This document shows, one piece after another, positions 1-7,127 of a stretch of DNA of 14,279 bases. How positions within the stretch are numbered: the stretch's first letter is position 1; each line of letters begins with the position of its first letter. The stretch is taken from contig CAJKFZ010000047.1 in the NCBI GenBank assembly GCA_905199285.1, forward strand, positions 1 to 14,279. The letters are read 5' to 3'. Origin of the DNA: an uncultured Ruminococcus sp. Lineage in GTDB: Bacteria > Bacillota > Clostridia > Oscillospirales > Ruminococcaceae. Made by a program: the position numbers and the translations under genes. Under the pieces are notes generated by a model that was not told the origin of the DNA, searched no databases, and was given only the letters and a program-made list of their open reading frames with translations.

Positions 1-159
1 CATAAACGGACATTTATCACTGCGTTGTTCTGCATACGCACAAAGCGCACTGCACTGCGCACATAAGGTCTTTTTCGTACCATGTTTTTTTCTGCAATAC
101 AACTGTATCATAAAAGCTACGATCTGCTTTTCACGCACTCGCTTTTTTGCGGTTTCCAT
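1..159 (-). CDS. YgbA-type 'nitrous oxide-stimulated promoter' family protein, N-terminal part
   Basis: The first 53 codons are present and the rest lies beyond the left edge. The ATG (159-157) shares one base with the TGA of the preceding ABC transporter gene, and a GGGAGG ribosome site lies 8 bases upstream, so translation is probably coupled. The visible protein is basic at its start, then has YCRKKHGT near residues 21-28, a cysteine cluster (C33, C36, C40) and a CPF motif at 50-52. This spacing of YC...HGT...LCxxC...YA..R...CPF is the pattern I know from the YgbA_NO family, small Cys-rich cytoplasmic proteins linked in enterobacteria to nitric oxide stress. The molecular function is not established. 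The cysteines suggest metal or Fe-S binding, which is inference. Its position as last visible gene of a heme-uptake operon is unusual. Confidence 0.8.
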   Translation of the reverse strand, partial: METAKKRVREKQIVAFMIQLYCRKKHGTKKTLCAQCSALCAYAEQRSDKCPFM

Positions 160-1817
160 CAGCTCATCCTCCCGTTTTCCACCGAATAAACTTCATCGGA
201 GATTCGCATAGTAGATTCTCGGTGTGACACAAGCACGACAGTTTTCCCCTTAGTTTCATTACTGAGAGATTTCAGAATCACAGCCTCATTCAGACTGTCC
301 AGATTACTTGTCGGCTCGTCCAGAAGCAGAAATGGTGCGTCATGCAAAAACGCTCTTGCAAGTCCGATTCGCTGACGTTCACCGCCCGAAAGCGTATCGC
401 CAAGCTCTCCCACCTGCGTATCGTAAGCCTGCGGCAAGGTCATAATAAAGTCATGCACGGACGCTTTTTGGCAGGCGGTCTCAATTTCTTCCTGCGTTGC
501 ATTCAGTTTTGCAATACGGATATTATTGGCAACGGTATCTCTGAAAAGGTGTGTTTCCTGCGTCATATAGTTCTCCATGTCACGAAGATTTTTTGTGTTG
601 ATACGGTTCACATTTGTACCTGAAATGCTCACTTCACCTTGATCGGCATTCCAGAATCGCATGAGCAGTTTCAGCAGAGTAGATTTTCCGCTTCCGCTTT
701 TTCCCATAATTCCAACTATTTTATTCTGAGGATAGCTTACGCTGAAATCACGCAGAACCGTTTCTCCTCCATAGCTAAATGTGACATTTTCACAAGATGC
801 ACCGCTAAACGAAATCTCAGGCTGTCCAGAAATATCCTCCGTTTCAGGTGTTTCGTCCATAATCGCAAGCACTCGCCCGCCGGAGGCAATCGTATTTTGC
901 AGTGTCGTTCCGAGATTTGCAAGTGCAGTCACAGGTCCGAATGATGACATAAATGCGATCACAGGAATCAGCATTCCTGCCAAATCTACATTGCCATTTC
1001 GATACAAATAAAACGCAAGAATCAGCATCGCCGCATCGAAAACAAGGATGAACGAGTTTGCAATAGCAAGATTGATACCTGTCAACTTGCTCATTCTACT
1101 TTGCTTTTCAGACAGGGATTTCGTCTTTCGATTCATCTGATACATACGTTTTTCACCGTTTCCGTACTGTATCGTTTCATCCAGTCCACGGATATTTTCA
1201 AGCACAAATGTTGATAAATCAGCAGACTGCCCACGGATTTCATCTCCCATAGTGCCGCTGATTTTCGAGATGATCACAGGAACGAGAACACCCACACAAA
1301 AAAATGCAATTGCCGCAAGAATCCCACACCACACGCTGTAGCTGCCAATAAAAATGCACATGATAGCTTCCACCAAAATTGCAATACATATGGGCGAAAT
1401 CGTATGTGCATAGAAAACCTCCAGAAGCTCCACGTCCGAGGTAATCAGAGAAATCAGGTCGCCTTTGTCATGCCCCTCCAGCTTTGCAGGGCATAATCTT
1501 CGCAGTGATTTGAATACCTTGTCACGGATAATCGCAAGGAGTGTAAATGCGATATAGTGATTGGTTCGCTGTTCAGTATATCGGAGAACTGCTCTAAGAA
1601 GTGCAAAAATGATGAGGCATATCCATACAGCTGTCAAAGAGATAGGAATGTCATAGTCCAGTCCGTGAAGTATTGCAAATCCGCCCAATACCGGAATAAA
1701 CTGCACTGCCAGATAGCCAAGTGTTCCTGTCACAACTGCAAGAATCATAAAGCCTGTAAGTGGTTTCACAAGCGCCAGCATTCGGAACAATATGCGGATT
1801 TTGCTTTGTTTTTTCAT
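159..1817 (-). CDS. ABC half-transporter, CydC-like (TMD-NBD), second subunit of a heterodimer
   Basis: A 552-residue fused membrane and ATPase protein of the ABC exporter fold. Hydrophobic segments fill roughly residues 15-310. The nucleotide-binding domain runs from about 340, with Walker A GKSGSGKST at 372-380, Q-loop glutamine at 420, signature LSGGE at 476-480, Walker B ending LLLDE at 497-501 and switch histidine H532. All catalytic positions look intact. The ATG (1817-1815) overlaps the TGA of the preceding ABC gene by 4 bases, so the two are very likely translated together as a heterodimer. General layout resembles CydC. CydDC pairs export reduced thiols and have been connected with heme handling, and streptococcal heme operons also carry ABC half-transporter pairs downstream of the importer. 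Substrate and direction here are inferred only: heme, a porphyrin product or a thiol are all possible. Confidence 0.85.
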   Translation of the reverse strand: MKKQSKIRILFRMLALVKPLTGFMILAVVTGTLGYLAVQFIPVLGGFAILHGLDYDIPISLTAVWICLIIFALLRAVLRYTEQRTNHYIAFTLLAIIRDKVFKSLRRLCPAKLEGHDKGDLISLITSDVELLEVFYAHTISPICIAILVEAIMCIFIGSYSVWCGILAAIAFFCVGVLVPVIISKISGTMGDEIRGQSADLSTFVLENIRGLDETIQYGNGEKRMYQMNRKTKSLSEKQSRMSKLTGINLAIANSFILVFDAAMLILAFYLYRNGNVDLAGMLIPVIAFMSSFGPVTALANLGTTLQNTIASGGRVLAIMDETPETEDISGQPEISFSGASCENVTFSYGGETVLRDFSVSYPQNKIVGIMGKSGSGKSTLLKLLMRFWNADQGEVSISGTNVNRINTKNLRDMENYMTQETHLFRDTVANNIRIAKLNATQEEIETACQKASVHDFIMTLPQAYDTQVGELGDTLSGGERQRIGLARAFLHDAPFLLLDEPTSNLDSLNEAVILKSLSNETKGKTVVLVSHRESTMRISDEVYSVENGRMS

Positions 1818-3553
1818 ACAGTTTTCCCCTTTCCGAAATTCTCAAGTTCCGACTGTGTTTTCCAAAGCTTTGCATATACTCCGCCCTTTTGCAGGAGCTG
1901 AGAATGTGTTCCATACTCTGCAATGCTACCTTTTTCCAGTGCATAAATACAGTCGGCATTCTGCACATTTGCAAGCCTGTGAGAGATCATAATGATCGTC
2001 TTTTCGGACTTCATTTTCTCAATTTGCGACAGAATGATCTCTTCACTTTCAACGTCGATATTACTGGTCGCCTCGTCAAAAATGTACGCTGCCGAATTGT
2101 GCAGGATCGCTCTTGCAAGTGCAAGACGCTGTTTCTGTCCGCCGGAAAGATTACCTGCATTTTCAAGAAGCTGCGTATTCAGTCCATTTTCACTTTTCAG
2201 AAATGCCGACAGATTACAGCTGTCAAGAACTCTCCACAAATCCGAATCACTTGCATTCGGATTTCCAAGCAGCAAATTCTCCCTGACTGTACCCTTGAAA
2301 AACGTACTGTTATGGCTGATATATGTCAGTGTTTTCATAAGAGATTTTTCAGAGATATCTGTTATATTCCTGCCTCCTATCATCAGATTTCCGCTGTTTA
2401 TGGTATTTCTTCCCATGAGCAGTGACGCAATTGTAGACTTTCCACAGCCGCTTGCACCGACGATCCCGATAAAACGATTCTGCGGAATTTCGATGCTGAT
2501 GCCGTGAAGAATTTCACGCTCTGAATCGTATGAGAAGTGAACATTTTCAAGCGTAATTTTCTTGAAATTCTTTTCAATTTCCTCGGATTTTTCAGTTGGC
2601 TCATCAAGATTTAAAAATTTAAAAATCTTATCGCTTGCCGCCATACCGTTCATCGCAACATGGAAATAGCTGCCCAATCTGCGCATTGACAGGAAAAAAT
2701 CTGCCGATAACAGTATCATAAAAATACAGTTTGCAAGCCCGATATTGCCATTCACAAAAGCTCTTGTCGTCATGATAATTCCAAGTGCCGCACCGCCGTA
2801 TGCAAAGAAATCCATGATGATAATAGAGTTCAGCTGCATGGTCAGCACTTTCATCGTAATGAAGCGAAAATGCTCCGATTCTTCATTCATCTGCTGATTT
2901 TTGAACTCGTCCGCCTGATATGTTTTCAGTGTGGTCATACCCTGCAAATTTTCCAGAAATGTACTGCCAAGCTGTGTGTACTGTCCCCAGTATTTCGACA
3001 GCAGTTTCTTTGCAACTTTCTGTACCATCATGATCGCACCTGGTATCAGCGGAACACATACAAGAAGCACAGTTGCAGTACCCCAGCTTCCGCCGAATCC
3101 GAACAGAAAAAACAGCATGATCGGTGCAATAAATGCGTAAAAAAACTGCGGCACATACTGTCCAAAATAGCTCTCCAGCTGATCAACACCCTCAACGGAT
3201 TCCTGCACCAGTTCCGCTGTGCTGACCTGTTCACGATACTTGCTGCCCAGTTTCAGCAGCTTTCCGTATATCATTTCACGCATCTTCTGCTTGACTGTTT
3301 TAGATGCAAGATAGCTCATCCGCACCGCATACTTTGACGTGAAAAATCTTGCAATAATGGTCACTGTAATCACAGTTGCTGAAAATATCAGCTGTGATGC
3401 TTCGAGTCTGTTTTGGTATAAATTTTGTATTGTTCCTGCAATCATGATAATCATAATTGTATTACAGACCAGTTCCAGAAACTGAAGCATAATATTTCCT
3501 ATGATATATTTTTTGCTTTCCGGACAAACCTGCATCAGTCGTTTATCAAACAT
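1814..3553 (-). CDS. ABC half-transporter, CydD-like (TMD-NBD), first subunit of a heterodimer
   Basis: A 579-residue ABC exporter-fold protein. The membrane domain spans about residues 15-300. The ATPase domain has Walker A GASGCGKST at 366-374, signature LSGGQ at 469-473, Walker B YIFDEATS around 490-497 with catalytic E494, and switch H525. The Q-loop is odd: the position normally Gln in 'xxQ..xLF' reads ISHNSTFF, with His at 414. The partner encoded just downstream keeps its Gln, so the dimer may be asymmetric. An ATG with SD AAAGAGG lies 4 bases after the stop of the importer ATPase, and the 3' end overlaps the next ABC gene by 4 bases, placing this pair firmly in the heme operon. It resembles CydD in layout. 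The substrate is unknown, and a role in heme or thiol traffic is inference from context. Confidence 0.85.
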   Translation of the reverse strand: MFDKRLMQVCPESKKYIIGNIMLQFLELVCNTIMIIMIAGTIQNLYQNRLEASQLIFSATVITVTIIARFFTSKYAVRMSYLASKTVKQKMREMIYGKLLKLGSKYREQVSTAELVQESVEGVDQLESYFGQYVPQFFYAFIAPIMLFFLFGFGGSWGTATVLLVCVPLIPGAIMMVQKVAKKLLSKYWGQYTQLGSTFLENLQGMTTLKTYQADEFKNQQMNEESEHFRFITMKVLTMQLNSIIIMDFFAYGGAALGIIMTTRAFVNGNIGLANCIFMILLSADFFLSMRRLGSYFHVAMNGMAASDKIFKFLNLDEPTEKSEEIEKNFKKITLENVHFSYDSEREILHGISIEIPQNRFIGIVGASGCGKSTIASLLMGRNTINSGNLMIGGRNITDISEKSLMKTLTYISHNSTFFKGTVRENLLLGNPNASDSDLWRVLDSCNLSAFLKSENGLNTQLLENAGNLSGGQKQRLALARAILHNSAAYIFDEATSNIDVESEEIILSQIEKMKSEKTIIMISHRLANVQNADCIYALEKGSIAEYGTHSQLLQKGGVYAKLWKTQSELENFGKGKTV

Positions 3554-3557
3554 AACT

Positions 3558-4358
3558 CTACCTCTTTTTTATTATTTTCTCCTGTATCGGCAGAATAAAC
3601 GGCTTGCCGTCTGCCATTGAAATTGCCAGATCTACGTCATATACCTTGCGTATCAATTCAGGAGTTATGATTTTTTCAGATTCGCCCTGTGCGATGATCT
3701 TACCGTCTTTCATGGCAATGATTTCATCACTATAATAAAGAGACTGATTAATATCGTGCAGAACCATAATAACCGTCATGCCGTATTCCCTGTTCAACGT
3801 GCGTACAAGGTTCAGTATCTGAAGCTGATAGCGAATATCCAGATATGTAGTCGGCTCATCAAGAAACAGGATTTTCGTATCCTGTGCCAGAGCCATTGCG
3901 ATCCACACACGCTGCTTCTGTCCGCCGGAAAGCTGCGAAACTGCACGGTCTTTATGCTTTGTAATATGGGTGATTTCCATTGCCTGACGGATTTTTTCTT
4001 CATCCGTTTTGCTGTCCGAAGGAATTCCGAAACTTCGATAAGGCGTTCTGCCGTATGCAACAAGTTTTTCCACGGTAATATCATCCGGTGCTGTGTTATA
4101 CTGATGTACAATCGCAGCCTGCTTTGCAAAATCACGCAGTTTTATCTGCGATATATCTGTGCTGTCAAGCAGGATATTTCCACTTTTCGGCTTTAGATTT
4201 TTTGTCATAAGATTGAACAGCGTGGACTTTCCGCAGCCGTTTGCTCCGATTAGAGTTGTGATTTTTCCCTTGGCGATTTTCACGGAAAGTCCTTGAATTA
4301 CCTGATTTGTTCCATATGCAAAATCAAGATTGTTAATTTCAAAAACAGTATTATCCAT
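3558..4358 (-). CDS. Heme/iron-chelate ABC importer ATPase (FecE/FhuC/HtsC type)
   Basis: A 266-residue cytoplasmic ATPase that would power the adjacent permease. It has Walker A GANGCGKST at 38-46, Q-loop Q86, signature LSGGQKQR at 143-150, Walker B ILFLDEPT at 163-170 and switch H201, all intact. Length and the 'LSGGQ.QR.WIAMALAQ' style match the FecE/FhuC/BtuD group that serves siderophore, heme and B12 importers. The ATG (4358-4356) lies inside the last codons of the permease gene (8-base overlap), so it is translationally coupled to it. An AAAGG close to the ATG and a GGAGG 13 bases upstream could both act as ribosome sites. Heme as substrate follows from the IsdE-like lipoprotein and NEAT/Shp proteins upstream, since ATPases of this group are not substrate-specific by sequence. 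Confidence 0.93.
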   Translation of the reverse strand: MDNTVFEINNLDFAYGTNQVIQGLSVKIAKGKITTLIGANGCGKSTLFNLMTKNLKPKSGNILLDSTDISQIKLRDFAKQAAIVHQYNTAPDDITVEKLVAYGRTPYRSFGIPSDSKTDEEKIRQAMEITHITKHKDRAVSQLSGGQKQRVWIAMALAQDTKILFLDEPTTYLDIRYQLQILNLVRTLNREYGMTVIMVLHDINQSLYYSDEIIAMKDGKIIAQGESEKIITPELIRKVYDVDLAISMADGKPFILPIQEKIIKKR

Positions 4359-5349
4359 GCCTTTTATCCGACCTCCTCAATAAAAGAATAAAGAACGGTC
4401 CGCCAATTACTGACATGATAATGGTCGCACTGATTTCGTAAGGCGAAGCGATTGTTCTGCCCACCGTATCTGCAATCAGAAATGTAAATGCACCCAATAT
4501 CACAGAATACGGTATCAGAATTTTATGATTGCTGCCCACGAGAAGTCTTGCAATATGCGGCACGATCAGTCCAAGAAAGCTTATTGGTCCGATAACTGCC
4601 GTAGAAATAGACGAAAGTAGAACAGCAATTCCCGATACCAGTATTCTTGATGATGTGACGTTGACTCCTAATGAACGTGCCGTTTTATCCTCCAGTGCAA
4701 GAAGATTGCATTTTTCCGAAACGAAAACTGAAAGAATCAGCCCTGCCAGTGCATACCATAAAAGCGTTTGAAAATCGTCCCATGTTTTCATGGTGATATT
4801 CGCATTGACAATGCTTGCCGCACCGGAATAATTCGAGCCTGTTGCAGAGTTAAAAGCTGACATCAATCCCGTAAACATTGCATTTACTGCCACACCTACA
4901 AGGATAATTCGCAGTGGATTCAGTCCGTTTTTCCACGAAAGTGAATACACGATCACGCAAGCAATAATGCCGCCTAAAAAGGCAAAAAGCGGTGTAAAAA
5001 AGAACAGCGACGGAAAAAATGCTGTAATCAGAACAGCAGCAAAACTTGCCCCCGAACTGATACCGATAATGCCCGGATCGGCAAGAGGATTTTTCATAAC
5101 TGCCTGCAAAAGCACGCCTGAAACAGCCATTGCCGCACCTCCCAGCATGGCAATGAAAATTCTTGGGAAACGCAAATCGTAAATGATTGCTACTGTTTTA
5201 TCATATTCAATAAACAATCCCTGAAAAAGTTGTACCGGAGTAACTTTCAGACTGCCTGTGTTTACGGCAATCAGAAATAATCCAAGCAATAAAACTGCTG
5301 TTGTTATATAAGAAATGATTATTTTTCGTTTTGATATCAAGCAGTTCAC
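4351..5349 (-). CDS. Heme ABC importer permease, FecCD family (IsdF/HtsB type)
   Basis: A polytopic membrane protein of 332 residues, the usual FecCD length. The family hallmark LRFPRIFIAMLGGA is at 59-72, followed by VLLQAVMKNPLADPGIIG around 79-96, and the cytoplasmic coupling stretch IGPISFLGLIVPHIARLL lies in the C-terminal third. It would form the homodimeric channel taking heme from the lipoprotein encoded just upstream. The start is uncertain. The given GTG (5349-5347) overlaps the previous stop as GTGA, but its AGGAG lies immediately next to it, too close to work. The TTG three codons later (5340-5338) sits 8 bases from that same GAGGAG, which is ideal spacing, and may be the true start, giving 329 residues. 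No other in-frame start exists before the first membrane helix. Confidence 0.93.
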   Translation of the reverse strand: MNCLISKRKIIISYITTAVLLLGLFLIAVNTGSLKVTPVQLFQGLFIEYDKTVAIIYDLRFPRIFIAMLGGAAMAVSGVLLQAVMKNPLADPGIIGISSGASFAAVLITAFFPSLFFFTPLFAFLGGIIACVIVYSLSWKNGLNPLRIILVGVAVNAMFTGLMSAFNSATGSNYSGAASIVNANITMKTWDDFQTLLWYALAGLILSVFVSEKCNLLALEDKTARSLGVNVTSSRILVSGIAVLLSSISTAVIGPISFLGLIVPHIARLLVGSNHKILIPYSVILGAFTFLIADTVGRTIASPYEISATIIMSVIGGPFFILLLRRSDKRHG

Positions 5350-6224
5350 TCCTCACCATACAGAATCGGCTGTAATTCTTCCAGTGCTTGTGGATAATCA
5401 AATCCTGCACTCATACCGAAATATTCGTAGGACAAGTCATATACCTTGCCCTCCTCCACTGCACGGAAATGTTTCCAGATATCATTTGTTTCAAATTCTT
5501 CCTTGAACATCTCTATCACGTCATCAGGCAGTGCATGAGCACATCTGACGATAATATCAGGATCATGCTTCTGCATATCCTCTGTGTTTGCATTGAGAAA
5601 TTCATCTGTTTCGCCCTGATACACATTGATTCCTCCCGCAAGCTTAACAAGACTTCCCACATAACTATTTTCAGTCGCCACAATATACGAGCCGGGAAGT
5701 CCCATAAGCACAAGAACTGTTGGTTTTTCCTTGTCAGCATTCTTTTCCTTGTATTCATTCATGAATGCTTCATACTCGTATATCAATGCCTGTGCCTGTT
5801 CCTCACGTTCAAATAACTCTCCCAATTCATCGATTGACCGGTACATTCCCTCCACACTTTTAAGATTCAGGAAAATAGATTTTGTTCCGATCGCTGCATA
5901 CTTTGGCTGCAAATCTCCCTGCAAACTGGACGGACTCAGAATCCAGTCCGCATCAAGCGATTTCACAATTTCCGTATCAGGGGACATTGCCGTACCGATT
6001 TTCTCTGCATCGTCATATCGTTCTGAAATTGTGCTGATAGATGAAGAGCAAACGCCAACTAAATCAAGCTCCAACTTATCCGTAATATCTGCTACGGCAG
6101 GAGATGTGGCAATCAGCCGCAACTCCTGAGAATCCGCAGTTTTCTCCGGATGCTGATCTACACATCCGCAAAAAGAAACAGTAAACAATACGGCAGCACT
6201 TACTGCCAATGCTTTGAATTTCAT
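5346..6224 (-). CDS. isdE: Heme-binding ABC lipoprotein, IsdE/HtsA type
   Basis: A 292-residue extracellular lipoprotein that receives heme and delivers it to the permease. The N-terminus is a lipoprotein signal with the likely lipidated Cys at 21 (FCGC, a slightly unusual lipobox with Phe at -3 and Cys at -2). The body is a cluster A-2 helical-backbone binding protein. Known heme ligands of this family are one Met and one His (Met78/His229 in IsdE, Met79/His229 in HtsA). Here Met80 in GTAMSPDTE and His230 in RCAHALPDD fall at the equivalent places. The stretch NDIWKHFRAVEEGKVYDL (247-264) is also typical of IsdE. The ATG overlaps the stop of the Shp-like gene by 4 bases (ATGA), consistent with Shp-to-HtsA type heme hand-off. 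Naming as isdE or htsA is a choice between close homologues. Confidence 0.93.
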   Translation of the reverse strand: MKFKALAVSAAVLFTVSFCGCVDQHPEKTADSQELRLIATSPAVADITDKLELDLVGVCSSSISTISERYDDAEKIGTAMSPDTEIVKSLDADWILSPSSLQGDLQPKYAAIGTKSIFLNLKSVEGMYRSIDELGELFEREEQAQALIYEYEAFMNEYKEKNADKEKPTVLVLMGLPGSYIVATENSYVGSLVKLAGGINVYQGETDEFLNANTEDMQKHDPDIIVRCAHALPDDVIEMFKEEFETNDIWKHFRAVEEGKVYDLSYEYFGMSAGFDYPQALEELQPILYGEE

Positions 6225-7126
6225 TTTCCGCCTCTCTTTCTCTTGTATAGAATAACAGAACCTGCACCGATAAGCACTACCACACCTGCTGTAATTCCAA
6301 CAGCAATTCCGATATTACTTTTATCTTCTTCCGTATTTTCTGAAACATAATGATTGGATAGTTCCTTGATTTCATTACCATTCTCATCAAACATTATGAT
6401 ACCTTTTACATCTGAATTTTCTGTGATTGTTTCCGTTGCCCTGGTAGTCTGAACTGTAGTTACAACTGCTGTTGCCGTTGTAGTTATTGTAGTCGTTGTC
6501 TGAGCTGTTGCAGCAGCAGTGATTGTTGTTACAGGCGCCTCTGTTGTTTCGGCAGACTGTTCTTCTGTCGATTCTTCTTCCGCAGGAGGCAGTATCTCCA
6601 CACTTGTTACAAAGTCACCACTTCCCTCTGTCAGGTTGGAAAATCCGATATAAAAAATAACATCACGTCCCATTGGCACTACGTAAAATGTACTTCTGAC
6701 AATACTGTTTACGTTCGGGATAGAAATACGGAAATCACTTGTGTTATTATCCAGATTCTCCTGCATACAATCCGCAGATACATCATAAAACGAACTATAG
6801 CCGTCCTCCTGTACCATAAACTGCGGATTTTCAATATTATCCATCAAACTAAGACGAATGGTCGCATACATATTTCCGCTTGAATCGACCTCGATCAGAG
6901 CCTGCGGACAAAGAGCGCTTTCCGTCATGGATTGCCCCAGTACCGATGAACTCTCCCCTCCACTATCTTCGATCACTCCTGTATATGGATGTGAATAATA
7001 GGGCGTTGCATCAGCAAGATATATTCCGTTCTCCAATGCTGACGCTGATGTACTTCCCATTACAGATGTTATGAGTAATCCGGCACTGCATGCAAATCCG
7101 CATAATCGTTTTGCTATTTTGTTCAT
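6221..7126 (-). CDS. shp: Shp-family heme-binding membrane protein
   Basis: A 301-residue surface protein with signal peptide (cleavage probably after SASA, residue 30), a heme-binding domain at about 32-178, a Thr/Ala-rich stalk at 185-237, a short folded or linker part, and one C-terminal membrane helix (271-294) followed by KRKRGGK. There is no LPxTG-like motif, so it is membrane- not wall-anchored. The domain closely follows streptococcal Shp as I remember it: HPYTGVIEDSGGE (46-58), LGQSM with Met67, ISIPNVNSIVRSTFYVVPMG with Met152, and RDVIFYI. Shp binds heme through two methionines (Met66 and Met153), matching Met67 and Met152. Shp passes heme to the HtsA lipoprotein, and the next gene here is that lipoprotein, overlapping by 4 bases. 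The ATG lies 1 base after the preceding stop, with GGGAGA as ribosome site. Confidence 0.88.
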   Translation of the reverse strand: MNKIAKRLCGFACSAGLLITSVMGSTSASALENGIYLADATPYYSHPYTGVIEDSGGESSSVLGQSMTESALCPQALIEVDSSGNMYATIRLSLMDNIENPQFMVQEDGYSSFYDVSADCMQENLDNNTSDFRISIPNVNSIVRSTFYVVPMGRDVIFYIGFSNLTEGSGDFVTSVEILPPAEEESTEEQSAETTEAPVTTITAAATAQTTTTITTTATAVVTTVQTTRATETITENSDVKGIIMFDENGNEIKELSNHYVSENTEEDKSNIGIAVGITAGVVVLIGAGSVILYKRKRGGK

Positions 7127-7127
7127 C

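Noticed and set aside
1760..2425. Long plus-strand open frame of 221 codons
   Set aside because: It lies opposite two well-supported ABC transporter genes, has a composition typical of antisense shadows (rich in Cys, Phe, Ser, Arg), and no ribosome site or known motif.
2870..3337. Plus-strand open frame of 155 codons, Cys/His rich
   Set aside because: Antisense to the conserved CydD-like membrane domain. The Cys/His richness comes from the reverse complement of Ala, Met and Gln codons.
3812..4135. Minus-strand frame of 107 codons inside the importer ATPase gene
   Set aside because: Frame-shifted copy of a gene whose own frame contains all ABC motifs without interruption.
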